A DNA stretch of 64,000 nt. Origin: Xiphydria camelus. Lineage: Eukaryota; Arthropoda; Insecta; Hymenoptera; Xiphydriidae. Below are positions 1 through 11,465 of the stretch, one piece after another (the first letter of the stretch is position 1; every line of letters starts with the position of its first letter). The translations under genes and the position numbers were made by a program. The stretch lies in the NCBI GenBank assembly GCA_963678675.1, contig OY783195.1:19858912-19922911 (forward strand), in the 5' to 3' direction. The notes beneath the pieces were generated by a model. The model was not told the origin of the DNA. It saw nothing but the letters and a program-made list of their open reading frames with translations, and searched no databases.

Positions 1-910
1 ACGAGTGAACAATAATAACTAACCACAGGTCAGTGACTGCCTCGCATGCGTAACTAGCTAGAAGTCTGTTCTTGTCAAATCAATTTCATATCTTATCAGT
101 GATAATCGCCTCCGATTTTAATAACTCATTAATGCATTTTCAGTTATAGTATTTTCTACAAAAACTGTCTTCAATGCATAATTAGCTATGGTAAATGATC
201 TACAATTTATTTTACTGCCCAAAATTTATTAGCCAAGATACTGAGTCAAGCCATGTCAAGTCGGACTCGAAATTTCCACTAAATCGCGGATTTCGGAAAT
301 AATAACTCTATTGCGAAGGGAATATGGCACTTACGTTACCGTATTAATATTTCGTGAAAATTCTGTTATTTGTTAATGTTATTAACAATCAGACTTTGAA
401 GCGCAATTAAAATGAAAAATCGTTTTCTCTTAAACTACTTTAGACAATTACTTGAAATTTTGCACACTGATAAAGCAATGTTTACACTATCGAATAAATA
501 TTTGCTTGAGGTGAAATTGTTTTAAAAAATGTATTTTGCATTAATTTTTTTTAAACAATTGCAATTTTTCTTGCGGTCTTCACGCTATAAAAAAATGAAA
601 CTTACATCAATTCATGCGGCAAACGTTGGCCTTTTATAATCTGCAAAGAGAACTTTGTACTTTTTCTCCATTCCGGAGATACGAAATTGTTTGTTACGCG
701 GTGCGCTCGTAGATCGCGCGGCGCGCTCCGCTACTGGCGTCCGCGGCAACTTGATTGCCGCGCAAACTTGAGCAAAAACCGTTTGAACTTGCATGAACAT
801 GATTTTCCGAGTTTGGCAAACATAGACAGTTTTCTTGTCAGTTTGTTGATGGTGCTCGTGCGGTATACTTGCTTAAAAACTATTCGGTGTTTCAATATCA
901 TTAAGTGAAA

Positions 911-1130
911 ATGGTTCGACCGAAGGAATGTTGTAATCCTTTGAAAAGGAAAGGTCATAATTGTGTTCGTCATAAGTTGTTCCTCGCGCGTTACTGCCAA
1001 GTGGAATAAAAAATTCGAAGAATACATTGATCGATATATTTGTCAAATATGTCGTAAGGACATGTATAATGATGTTAAAATTGCTTCAAATGTAGAAAAT
1101 GAAGACCCAAGCACCCAAGACCCAAGATAG
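911..1130 (+). pseudogene. Cysteine-rich small ORF remnant in the element arm
   Basis: From the ATG at 911 the frame reads MVRPKECCNPLKRKGHNCVR, then a TAA. A one-base shift restores KKFEEYIDRYICQICRKDMY and runs to a TAG at 1130. The CC...C...CxxC spacing resembles a small zinc-binding N-terminal module that, from general knowledge, precedes many insect transposon proteins. The opposite arm (about 1,930-2,130, minus strand) carries the same sequence with a similar break. The product is unknown and it is not expected to be functional. Confidence 0.4.
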
Positions 1131-1140
1131 TTAATACCGA

Positions 1141-1304
1141 TAATTAATTGCTATACTGTAATACCTTCCAGGGAACGAATTGAATTTTTAACTGAATGTA
1201 AATATTGGATTTGAACAGTGAACAGTTATAATTACTTGGAAGTTTATTCGTGGTTTACTATTAAAGAAGGTGTTACAGTATAGCAATTAATTATACAATA
1301 AAAT
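1141..1304. mobile_element. Nested MITE in the spacer of copy 1
   Basis: The ends TAATTAATTGCTATACTGTAA and its inverse (ending near 1304) bound about 165 bp without coding sequence. It interrupts one arm of the larger element only, which breaks the symmetry of the arms. The same insertion is present in copy 2 (about 46,455-46,620), so it predates the duplication of the larger element. Confidence 0.65.
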
Positions 1305-1313
1305 ATAAAAATA

Positions 1314-1912
1314 ACACAGGTTTACAACAAAAAAAAAGTCCGGACTATTTGACCGGACCATGGTATTCTGAGGTATTTTTGCGTCCTGAATCCGATCCCG
1401 AGGTCATCTGAGCCCCATCACGTCAGAAAAACGAGATTTCGAAATAAATAAATAAGGAAATGGGACTGCCCTGAGCAGCACCCAGAGCATGACTCCAAGG
1501 TTCTAAAGCCATTACGGTTAGTGCTGGGTCCACTGTCACAGTGAACGGATCGCCGGAATTGGATACCTTGAGAGGGAGATCGTAATCCGCGAGATACAAC
1601 GATCATGGCAACATTTTATCCACTGGGGTGGTTCTGTGATAGTCCCGGTCGAGATTTAGGACTCCATTCCAATGTTTGGAAGGTATTCAAGACCTAAACA
1701 GCTACCCTCTCCAACTCAACAGGTCGCTTGAGAAATTGTCCCGGGTCCAGTTCCAAAAAATGGTCATTTTAACCTCTAAATGACCTTGAAATCTCATTTT
1801 TCTGACGTGATGGGGCTCAGATGACCTCGGGATCGGATTCAGGACGCAAAAATACCTCGGAATACCATGGTCCGGTCAAATAGTCCGGACTTTTTTTTTT
1901 GTAAACCTGTGT
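1314..1912. mobile_element. Nested inverted-repeat element with ACACAGGTTTAC ends
   Basis: ACACAGGTTTAC at the left and GTAAACCTGTGT at the right bound about 600 bp. The terminal repeats are roughly 120 bp, including poly-A/T followed by AGTCCGGACTATTTGACCGG. The interior has no coding frame that I can support. It occupies the centre of the larger element in both copies. Confidence 0.7.
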
Positions 1913-2815
1913 AATAATTAGTAAACTCACTTCGTGCTTGGGTCTTCATTTTCTACATTTGAAGCAATTTTAACATCATTATACATGTCTTTACGACATA
2001 TCTGACAAATATATCGATCAATGTATTCTTCGAATTTTTTATTCCACTTGGCGGTAACGCGCGAGGAACAACTTATGACGAACACAATTATGACCTTTCT
2101 TTTTCAAAGGATTACAACATTCCTTCGGTCGAACACCGAATAGTTTTTACGCAAGTATACCACACGAGCACCATCAGTAAACTGACAAGAAAACTGTGTA
2201 TGTTTGCCAAACTCGGAAAATCATGTTCATGCAAATTCAAACGGTTTTTGCTCAAGTTTGCGCGGCCATCAAGATGCCGCGGATGCCAGTAGCGGAGCGC
2301 GCCGCGCGATCTACGAGCGCACCGCGTAACAAACAATTTCGTATCTCCGGAATGGAGGAAAAGTACAAAGTTCCCTTTGCAGATTATAAAAGGCCAACGT
2401 TTGCCGCATGAATGTATGTAAGTTCCATTTTTTTATAGCGTGAAGAACGCATGAAAAATTGCAATTGTTTTAAAAAAATTAATGCAAAATTCATTTTTTA
2501 AAACAATTTCACCTCAAGCAAATATTTATTCGATAGTGTAGACATTGCTTTATCAGTGTGCAAAATTTTAAGTAATTGTCTAAAGTAGATTAAGAGAAAA
2601 CGATTTTTCATTTTAATCGCGCTTCAAAGTTTGATTGTTAATAACATTAACAAATAACGGAATTTTCACGAAATATTAATACGGTAACGTAAGTGCCATA
2701 CTCCCTTCGTAATAGAGTTATTATTTTCGAAATCCGCGATTTAGTGGAAATTTCGAGTCCGACTTGACATGGCTTGACTCACTGCTACCACATGATCGGG
2801 CTGATCATCACTTAA

Positions 2816-3542
2816 GGGGGTATTCTTGTGTAACATCGGTCTTTTCAACCACTTTTTCGAGAATTTATTGTGGTGAACCTGAAAAAGATAACATCTTGAA
2901 ATTTTTACTATTTTATTGACAATGTAACGACCATTTCAAATGTTGTGGCATTGAAATATCGAATTTTAATAAACTTTACAGTGCTGTAACTATACACATG
3001 TAAAAAAAAGTTGATTGATGGTAGCCATGATTCCAATTGTTCTCCTTATCTAAAACTGAAAAATAATACGTTATTCTAATCTGTAGACCTTTGGCTACAG
3101 CCTGAACTAGGATGAAGTCAACATATAAAAAATTGCACTTCTGGTGGAGTTTTGAATATTGAATTCCGATTTTTGTCTTATTTTTTCGACTATTTGAGTT
3201 AAAAACAAAAAAACTATGGCAGATATGATAACAATGATTCTAGTTCGGGCTACAACTGTGGATGTACCGAAGATATCATAAAAATTTCAGCGTAATCGGT
3301 TCAATAGTTTTTGAGATATCGTGGCAACCAATTTACAAAATGTAGTTTCGAGAAAAACGTATTTGAAAGTTAAACTATACGTAACACAAGTGGCGCGTCT
3401 GCCACTATAAACATCCGTAACTTTTCAACGACTTTGAATTTTGAAAAATCCTCTCACACACGTTTTTTAGAGAAGTTATAGAAGCGATTAAGCGAGACAA
3501 ATTTTTTTCGATTTTTTTGACCGATTACACAAGAATACCCCC
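2816..3542. mobile_element. TTAA-flanked non-autonomous element
   Basis: TTAA sits at both edges (2812-2815 and 3543-3546), with terminal inverted repeats GGGGGTATTCTTGTGTAA. The roughly 727-bp interior is AT-rich with no supported reading frame. A TTAA target is characteristic of piggyBac and Kolobok elements; the terminal GGG run fits the Kolobok copy in this window (31,655) better than piggyBac. That assignment is inference. Confidence 0.75.
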
Positions 3543-3948
3543 TTAACTCAAGACATCGTCATAATAGAAATGATGTCGACAAATTATATGCAGCTCTTTC
3601 AAAAATTATTGATTTAATGAATTTTCAATAATTTGTTTATCGGCAACGCAATAACTTTGGATACCGGCTAAATTGCAAAATAATCAGAATTTTGCTCTAA
3701 ATATTATCAAATCGATTGGTCCATAAGTGGATGAGCACCTTGTACACACCTACGTATAATTCCTTTCGAGGTTTCTTCTAAAGGTTTACCCCATAGTTTC
3801 GCAGCGCCTGGCTCCTCCTTATTCTATTGTAGTAGATGAATGGATGTCGTAAAGAGTTTAACAGCGCCATCTCTTTAGAAATGAAAGGAAAATTGCCTTT
3901 CAAATCCTTATGGAATCGTTAACAGCCTATAGTTTAGAGCAGTTTTAA

Positions 3949-4387
3949 CCTTCTGTTAGTCGCGTATAGGTCCAGCGGACCTATGCGATTGTATTTTACT
4001 TTTATTTTAAAATCAGATTAACCTATCGGAGTGGGTCTTTATGACATCTTAGAACGGTTTATTTACAATTATTTTTCAATGCCGCACTCCGATATTTATC
4101 ACAATTTCCAGATAATCAAAGCCCAAATGGAGGGAGAACATATTTCGGTCCTGCGGACCTAGCAAATATGCAAATAATGGCTATACGAATTATGGATATA
4201 ATGGATACCATGAGTAATATATCAATCACTATAAACATTGTACATGATATTTCAATTAACTACGTCGATAAACAATGTAATAATAATAATTATTGGGCCT
4301 TAGGTCCACCGACCTAGCGCGACCAACTGCGTCAGTCTAATGTACGCGCCCAACTGCGTCAGTCTAGTGTACGCGCCCAACCGAAGG
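3949..4387. mobile_element. TTAA-flanked element with internal GGTCC palindromes
   Basis: TTAA lies at 3945-3948 and 4388-4391 with imperfect ends CCTTCTGTTAG and its near-inverse. Three copies of a TAGGTCC..CGGACCTA palindrome lie at about 3,967, 4,148 and 4,302, and a 27-bp unit is tandemly duplicated near the right end (4,324-4,378). It is non-coding and looks piggyBac-like from target and CC start. The palindromes may be transposase-binding sites (inference). Confidence 0.65.
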
Positions 4388-4779
4388 TTAAAGATGGGTA
4401 TAAGATCAATGAAATTGAAATCGATTGGCCGTATCGCCTAGCAACAATAAACGCCAAACTTGAATAGATCAATATTGGCTGTACATTTACAGGCACACTT
4501 TCTCACCTCTTCCATAATTTAGGACAATTTCAGAGATTCAAAAAATGTTCTGTGCAAATATCAGGAAACTCGGTAGTCTCGCGTCAAGTATTCACCATAT
4601 TACAGCATAGTGAAAATCTACTGAGTATCCTTTACTGGATATACTCCTCCAACGAACTTTTTTCTAACTTTAAACGGCTGCCGTTTATACACCAAGAGAT
4701 TCTGAAGCCAGTTTTTGCATATAAATAGGCTTTTCCAAATTGATTGAGTCCAGTTTGTTCTCAATCGATCAACAGTATC

Positions 4780-6366
4780 CTAAGGGCTTTCACACAATTG
4801 AAAGAATAAGAATAAGTATAAGAATAAGGACAAGCATTCTTCCGTAGAGTCACCTAATGGCTCAATCATCAGCTGGTTCAATCATCCAATGGATCAAGCT
4901 TCTTTACCATTATTCCCAATATAATCACAACCTGTAATAGTCCAGGACATTTAGCTTGAAAATCATGCAATCTTCTAAAAATCGAGCTCACCGAAATTTT
5001 TTTTGTTTTAAACTGCTTATTATGATGTACCAATATATGCCTGAAAGTTACGCCACCGACGCACTGGAGCTTCGTGACATATAAGAGGTCAAAGGTCGCG
5101 GATTTTGTTATCTCGCTTCCTATCGCTCCAACGTGAAAAATACCTATTACAAAAGTTGAAAATATCTCAATTTTTAATACCTAACAAAATATTTTACGTA
5201 AATACGCCTAACCGTTCTCGAGATATGTAGCTGAATATGTGGAAAAATGCAAAAATAGCCAAATTCTCAGGTCCCTATTTCCCGGAACGGTCTCGCCGAC
5301 CGTTACTCAATTGTTTCAAGAATAATTTCGGGTTTTTATTTGACTATATTCAATCTCAACCGAGTTATAGGCCGAGTAAGACGGGAAAAGGGAAAAAAAC
5401 CTACTAGGGAAACCATATAAAAAAAACGCGCCGCGCATTCTACCTCAAAGGTGATGTGGAAATGAATGCTTCCACAAACTTCGCAGCATCGTATCTCGAA
5501 AACGGTAAGGTGTATCTGAAAAGTGTATGGGGCCATTTAGTTAGATAATTGCATGGTCTAACAGGAATAACTCTCTTATTTCATTTCTGTGTGAGTCATA
5601 GAGAACGAGATAATAGCCTTAAAACAGATGTAGTATTTTTTGACCAAAACTTATCTTTCGTGTCTCATATCTCGAGAACAGGTAGGCGTACGAAAACCAA
5701 ACTGAACTTTTTAGAAAGGGCGTTTATTCATAAAAACATAATTATATAGGTGTAATTGCCGTTTGAGTAGTAGGAAGAGAGAAGAATGCGGCGATACAAG
5801 TTGCATACCCGAATTTAGCTATTTTTGAATTTTTCCACATATTCAGCTACATATCTCGAGAACGGTTAGGCGTATTTACGTCAAATATTTTTTTTTAGGT
5901 ATTAAAAATTGAGATCTTCAACTTTTGTAATAGGTATTTTTCACGTTGGAGTGATAGGAAGCGAGATAACAAAATCCGCGACCTTTGACCTCTTATATGT
6001 CACGAAGCTCCAGTGCGTCGGTGGCGTAACTTTCAGGCATATATTGGTACATCATAATAAGCAGTTTTAAAAAAAAACTTCGGTGGGCTCGATTTTTAGA
6101 AGATAATTACTAAATGTCCTGGACTAGTAACGTCTAAAAGGAATTTAAACACAAGAAAATGAATCAGGAAATTTTAATACTCATAATTTTCAATGCAGTT
6201 GAAGCTACTATATTGGTAATGATCTAATGATATGGTCAGAAAGATCATGGGAACCGGAAAAGTATGAAATATTGGTTGAACCATTAGATGGCTCTACGAG
6301 ACAATGCATATTCTTATTCTTATGTTTATTCTTATTCTTATTCTTCAAATTGTGTGGAGGCCCTAA
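4780..6366. mobile_element. 1.6-kb inverted-repeat element with CTAAGGGC ends
   Basis: The outer ends CTAAGGGCTTTCACACAATT and its near-inverse are followed inward by degenerate AGAATA repeats. Long arms then pair from about 4,938-5,270 with 5,810-6,125 at high identity. The centre (5,280-5,800) has no homologous partner and no supported gene. The end resembles the smaller MITE at 7,919 (TAAGGGCCTTTGCACAC), so the two may be distant members of one family. Confidence 0.7.
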
Positions 6367-7045
6367 GATATGATTTTATTAAATTTTCGGCCTGATGTTT
6401 CGATTATCTTTCTTAAAAAAAGCATCGTCACGTGAAAATTTCCAAGGACCATATCGGCCGTTTGATGACTTGCTTACTGCCGTTATTCAATATGGCTACA
6501 CCCATGAATTTACCAGCCGTATTAATTCAACACGGCTATGTCCAGTACAATACTTTCGGCTATCGGTTCTAGGTACAGTTACTATTATTGACCGAACGTA
6601 GTCAGGTGTACTGTTCGACAAGGTAGAACGAAAATGCTTATCTGTGTTCGTCAGTCCATCCGTCCCTTTCACTAAATGCTACAAGAACTAAGGCTACTAT
6701 TTTTCATACCAGGAAGTATATTCATACCCTGAATTTGGAGGCTCTTTCTCAAGTAAAACTGCGGGGTCTGGATATTCCTTATGTGCGCTCGAAGTGCAAT
6801 TTTGGTGTTATTCATGAGTTACTCTCATCGAATGAGTATGTCAGTAGTATTTTCAAGAGAGGTCACTCTACAATTTTTCATCTTTAAAAGATCGTGATTT
6901 TCCATTCACCTCGTTACGAGGCATCTCACCACCGTTCTTATATTTCCACGTCTAGACTACTGCAGTGTCGGGTATGCAGACAGCACTGACGCGCGCGCGA
7001 ACTTAATCTCAAACTTCAGCGAGTTATGAATATGTGTATTGGCTA
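6367..7045. other. No recognisable feature
   Basis: This 680-bp interval lies between two inverted-repeat elements. Short open frames exist but show no motif, no splice-site logic and no homologous copy elsewhere in the window. I see no promoter or RNA gene. Confidence 0.4.
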
Positions 7046-7574
7046 CCCCCCCCCCCCCCTTCAAAACATCGATGATCTATGATAGCACGAATTAATAAAA
7101 TAGCTCCCTTTCCAAAGTAATCATGTAATAACTTACGAATCACCAAAGATAATGAAAAAATTATGATAAAATTAATGAAATCATTACCGCCAAATTAATG
7201 AAAGCAAGTGTGTTGTCAAGGTATGTTGCGTTAATGAGAGAAATAGTACATAATTCCATACAATGGTTAATTGAGGATATATTCTCAGTTTCAGTGGAAC
7301 TTCTCTCTTGGTTTTTTCCCTCTATATTATTTTTAGTCTCTGTAGTAAAGTTTACCATTGTTTGGAATTATGTACTATTTCTCTCATTAACGCAACATAC
7401 CTTGACAACACACTTGCTTTCATTAATTTGGCGGTAATGATTTCATTAATTTTATCATAATTTTTTCATTATCTTTGGTGATTCGTAAGTTGTTACATGA
7501 TTACTTTGGAAAGGGAGCTATTTTATTAATTCGTGCTATCATACATCGTCGATGTTTTGAAGGGGGGGGGGGGG
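7046..7574. mobile_element. Inverted-repeat element with poly-C/poly-G termini
   Basis: It begins with 14 C and ends with 13 G, followed inward by TTCAAAACATCGA..ATG and about 200-bp arms (7,046-7,250 and 7,370-7,574) that are nearly identical in inverse. The 120-bp centre is unpaired. No gene is present. The transcript could fold into a long hairpin. Confidence 0.75.
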
Positions 7575-7918
7575 ATTTCATTTCTTTTTTCGTTAATTTT
7601 CTTTCGTGCTCTTTTGTCAGATAAATATGAAACATTTTTTTAAATGATAGAATGTGGTCAGTTATTATTATTGCCGAGTTCGATTGTGTATTGAACTGAA
7701 GCGTGATATGAAGCTTATTAATATTATACATTTACTGTATGGTTTGTTATCTACTTGCTTTAGTGGATAGAAAAAAAATACGCAACTGTGTACGCATCTG
7801 AAGCTCAAGACCGACTGCTTTTCCAGCGAAATTCCGTACACCGTGAGACAAAGGTTCGACGAGGGACCGACATATGTATACCTCGGGGTACGGAACGCTG
7901 CGATAAAGCTGTCAATCG

Positions 7919-8138
7919 TAAGGGCCTTTGCACACGACGTTTTTTAAACTAGCTGACGATGCGCCTTTTTGATGAGCGCGTTCGCTGCGCGTCATCAGCG
8001 CGTATTAGCAGGTTGTATTAGCAAGGATCGTGTGTAAAAGTCACAACTTGCCGACTGCCTTGCGTTTGCTGAGCGTCCTAATCGCGTATAACTCGCGTCG
8101 CCAGCTAGTTTAAAAAACGTCGTGTGCAAAGGCCCTTA
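7919..8138. mobile_element. 220-bp MITE with TAAGGGCC ends
   Basis: Thirty-odd-bp terminal inverted repeats start TAAGGGCCTTTGCACACGAC and end with the inverse. The interior is GC-rich with no frame. No clear target duplication can be assigned. Confidence 0.75.
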
Positions 8139-8178
8139 GTTGTGACGTAGACAGGGTTCTCAGGTAAGGAGACCCCTG

Positions 8179-8334
8179 TAGGCCTATTCTGTAACTCGTT
8201 ACGACCCGTAACGACGGTTGTCGTTAGTATTGGTCCAATCAGGATCAAGTATTCCGTTGTGGTGGGGGTCCTGATTGGACTAATGCTAACGACAACCGTC
8301 GTTACGGGCCGTAACGAGTTACAGAATAGGCCTA
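8179..8334. repeat. Hairpin unit A with a 44-bp central core
   Basis: Arms beginning GTAGGCCTATTCTGTAACTCG pair with the inverse ending GAATAGGCCTAC. The centre is a 44-bp core (8235-8278) bounded by CCAATCAGGA and TCCTGATTGG. The adjacent hairpin at 8,337 has different arms but the same core in the opposite orientation. Confidence 0.8.
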
Positions 8335-8336
8335 CT

Positions 8337-8496
8337 GGGGCCCCTTTCTCTTACTCACTCGCAAGAGAAACGTATACGTTTCTTAGCGAGTAGACCAATC
8401 AGGACCCCCACCACAACGGAATACTTGATCCTGATTGGTCTATTGGCTAAGATGCGTATACGCAACTTTGCGAGTGAGTTAGAGAAAGGGGCCCCT
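8337..8496. repeat. Hairpin unit B carrying the same core inverted
   Basis: Arms starting GGGGCCCCTTTCTCTTACTC pair with the inverse ending GAGAAAGGGGCCCC. The core at 8395-8438 is the reverse complement of the core of hairpin A, while the arms of A and B are unrelated. The pattern suggests either a 44-bp mini-element inserted in both, or recombination through the core. Confidence 0.8.
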
Positions 8497-9648
8497 GATC
8501 GCTTTATCGCGTAGTTTCCGACAAGGCGGAGAAAAGAGCGGCGTGGCGCGTCACTACACATTCATTGTTGTCAGCCGACGTATCGTGTGTTAACAGTTTG
8601 AAAACAATTGAACATCGAATTTCGCAACTAGAACGCACTCAATGATAAACGGAAAATCGGTAAAAATGTTTTCAGCCTAGATGACTGATTTAAAAATTAT
8701 GAATGATAAATAAAATCACCAACATGTAATGATTTTATAATTAATGTTTCGATAATATTTACATTTTCCCCAGAACAATTCGTTCGTGAAAGAAGTCATA
8801 AAAATCGTAAATAAACAAACTATGCGGTTTTTTCACCGTTTCAGTAATTTTAACGAATCGGTGGAAACCGGATATTATGTTCATAACATAGCATTCGATT
8901 TGCACCGATTTGTTAAAATTATCGAAACAGAGAATAAACTGCACAGTGTTTACGGGCTGTAAGCCAACTCTAACTATCGACTCGATCTCTGCCGGTATAA
9001 ATGAAAAATTTATTCTGGTCTTTATCATTAGAGAATAATCAATTTATGTGGTGTAACTAAGCATAATTTTGGTTATAACCATACATATATTTATTGAGAA
9101 AATTCGATGTAAAAATTGAGGGGTGGAGAAGGCAGACATAAAGATACACGGGTTCTCGCTGCTCACTTTACACCGAGATGAACGAACATACCTACTACAC
9201 GCTTACTGTATTGGTGTACGAAGCAGTACGGAGCGTTCTTGTACGGACGCCGCGTTCCAGAGTGTGCGAGCCTTCGTACACACGTACATGATGTCCCGAC
9301 CCGAGCAGAACCGCACAGTTACAGGGACCTTGAAATTTACCGTCGGCTGGGCTTTGTACAAATATCGACTGGTCACGAGTCGTCGCCACAAAGGGAAGAG
9401 TACGTGAGTATGAAGGCCGGACGGTGGCGACGCCAGCAGGCTAGTGGCGAAAGCACGAAACCACGAAATCTCGTATGGATGGATTGATTGACTATTGAAC
9501 GCAAAGGCGTTCCAATTCCTGTATAGATACTCTCGGTCGGAGGTTCGGTTGGACGGTCGGACGGTTTTATTAATTCGATAATCTCGACCGAGATTATTGA
9601 TACTTTCAACTTGCAGCGAAATGGGCGTATTAGCCCTCATTCACGTCG
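8497..9648. other. MITE fragments, otherwise featureless
   Basis: Fragments of the hairpin-MITE family seen at 22.5-23.9 kb and 56.4-57.5 kb occur at about 8,950-9,000 and 9,290-9,350 (shared stretches such as CAGAACCGCACAGTTACAGG). A short inverted repeat lies at 8,848-8,920. Overlapping short open frames here run through repeat sequence, and I do not call genes. Confidence 0.45.
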
Positions 9649-10116
9649 CACAGTGGGGTATTTGACCCGAAAACCTGGCCAAAATCGAATTTTTGCAAAG
9701 TCGATAAATTCCAAAAATGTTTATTGCTTCTAATAGATATATAATGGGGACACATAATATCCTGCATTTGAAATTTTTATACCGTCGTCAAAAGTTTAGT
9801 TTTTAATATTTTAAGTTATAGAGATTTTTTGTCAATTGTGATATCGTAAGGCTTCAGAGCAAGGTAAGTACTTCATTTTTATAAATTTTCAAAACTTAAA
9901 AAGTGGCCAGTATAATAATTTATGTCTGAAAGTATGTAATATATATCGTATGGTTTTTTATCCCATATGAAATGTTTAAAAGTAAAAAAGTTATATACCT
10001 ACACGGATCTATACTCTCATTTTTGCAACGTTGTAAACAGTAAAGCTTCTAGTTTATGGCAAAATATGAATCAGCTGCGCCTTTTTGCGCTATTTCTTTT
10101 TCCATTTTTTCATAAG

Positions 10117-10354
10117 CACTAGAACTACCAAATGGTCGCGCGTTATAAGACGGTCATTTTGGAGGGTGATTATCTCGTTATCCATTAATTTTTCGTCCAC
10201 ACAGCTATAGAACTTTTTTGTAGACAGAAATGTTGTCTACAAAAAAGTATTCTACCAATTTCAATAAAAACCTCACGGGTTACGACATAATCGAGGTTGA
10301 ATGGAACTCTGAATAAGACACCACTCAAATTGAATGCCTGCGGTAGTTCTAGTG
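10117..10354. mobile_element. 238-bp MITE of the CACTAGAACTACC family (copy 1)
   Basis: The ends CACTAGAACTACC and GGTAGTTCTAGTG bound 238 bp, the same length and interior as the copy at 28,216-28,453 in the opposite orientation. A third, more diverged copy is at 47,711-47,946. The flanks here (TAAG/TTAG) are decayed from TTAA, which suggests this is an older insertion than the other two. Confidence 0.75.
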
Positions 10355-10606
10355 TTAGCATCACCGCGATCTAAATACCATTATCCAAGATAGTTTTAGA
10401 AATAGACTCGACCATTTGCACATACAAGCGCGCGCCTAAAACGTATTTCATAACGACATTTACATTTACTTCAACACTAATTTTATCAATTTGAATTTCC
10501 CCGCTTTAACTATCGAATTCTATATCGATATCGATTATCAACTAACCAATGGGGATAGGTGACCACGACTTTCGATTATATCGTGCTGGATTTTATTAGA
10601 TAGGAT

Positions 10607-11465
10607 AGGATTAGGTCTACTTGTACCGTATGTCCGCGATCATTTGAACCATAGGAAAATTGCGAGTTTTGCATGAGCACCCCTTTGGGACTCCTCGTCC
10701 AATAGAATCACCGGAGAAGCGTGAATGCGCATGCGTAGTCATCCGCGAGTGTGGCGTCGTCAGCAAGTTCAGATCGATTATTTCGATAACCGATCTGAAC
10801 TTGCTGACGACGCCACACTCGCGGATGACTACGCATGCGCATTCACGCTTCTCCGGTGATTCTATTGGACAAGGAGACCCAAAGGGGTGCTCATGCAAAA
10901 CTCGCAATTTTCCTATGGTTCAAATGATCGCGGACATACGGTAGATATTCCAAAAGCTGGTTTTGGTAATACATAGTACGGTAACACAAGCAGAAGATTT
11001 TTTGCAGATCCCGACCTCACTGCGGAAATTACAGGAATAGACGTGATGCTTATTTACCGCTTAAAAGTAATATTAGAAGTAATGGCATCTACACACAAAA
11101 TTGATATTAAAAAATGTTCTGCCTACGCCATGGACACGGCCAAACTGTATGTAGATTTGTATCCCTGGCATCCAATGACGCCAACGTTACATAAAGTGTT
11201 AATTCATGGAGCCACAGTAATAGAAAACTGCCTTTTAGCAATTGAACAACTTTCGGGAGAAGCGGCCGAAGTTCGTAATAAACACTTTCGGTCTTATCTA
11301 TTGTCTTACTCCAGAAAGTTTTCTAGAGAGGCCTGCAATTTGGATATCTTAAACCGGCTCCTCTTAAGGGAGGAAACTCCTCCAGACCACCTCCAGACAA
11401 CAGGTTTTTCAATAATTTTTTACAAAAAACTGAGAGCATTCATTGCAATGAATAAAATTACATAA
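10607..11465 (+). pseudogene. Transib transposase, C-terminal remnant
   Basis: The frame around 10,607-10,625 encodes the conserved GLLV stretch, then a hairpin MITE intervenes. Coding resumes at 10,944 with DIPKAGFGNT, a stop at about 10,973, and an open frame to 11,465. The block YPWHPMTPTLHKVLIHGATV and the acidic motif LSGEAAEVRNK align by eye with the minus-strand copy at 59.5 kb (LPIGQLSEEAQELRNK). In that motif the E is the third catalytic acid, equivalent to the RAG1 C-terminal glutamate. The N-terminal two thirds are missing and the 3' end is part of a palindrome. It is non-functional. Confidence 0.75.
10626..10941. mobile_element. Hairpin MITE with TA target duplication
   Basis: Two arms of about 155 bp form a near-perfect palindrome starting CCGTATGTCCGCGATC. 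TA flanks both sides (10624-10625, 10942-10943). Removing the unit plus one TA rejoins the Transib coding sequence, which fixes the boundaries and shows a TA-specific (Tc1/mariner-type) insertion. Half of a relative sits at 23,700-23,881. Confidence 0.85.

Larger units (their letters stand above)
243..2780. mobile_element. Long-armed inverted-repeat element, copy 1 (2,538 bp)
   Basis: The ends are perfect inverted repeats starting GAGTCAAGCCATGTC. The two arms (about 243-1130 and 1913-2780) are near-identical inverted copies of each other. The direct flanks are ACT on both sides, a possible 3-bp target duplication. The spacer between arms holds two nested inverted-repeat units. A second copy of exactly the same length lies inverted at 44,979-47,516; by eye only scattered substitutions separate them. 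No intact transposase is present, so the element is non-autonomous. The superfamily is not recognised. Confidence 0.85.

Noticed and set aside
731..1027. 98-residue minus-strand frame, identical in both 2.5-kb copies
   Set aside because: Conservation is explained by recent duplication of the element; the opposite strand has the better-supported cysteine-rich ORF.
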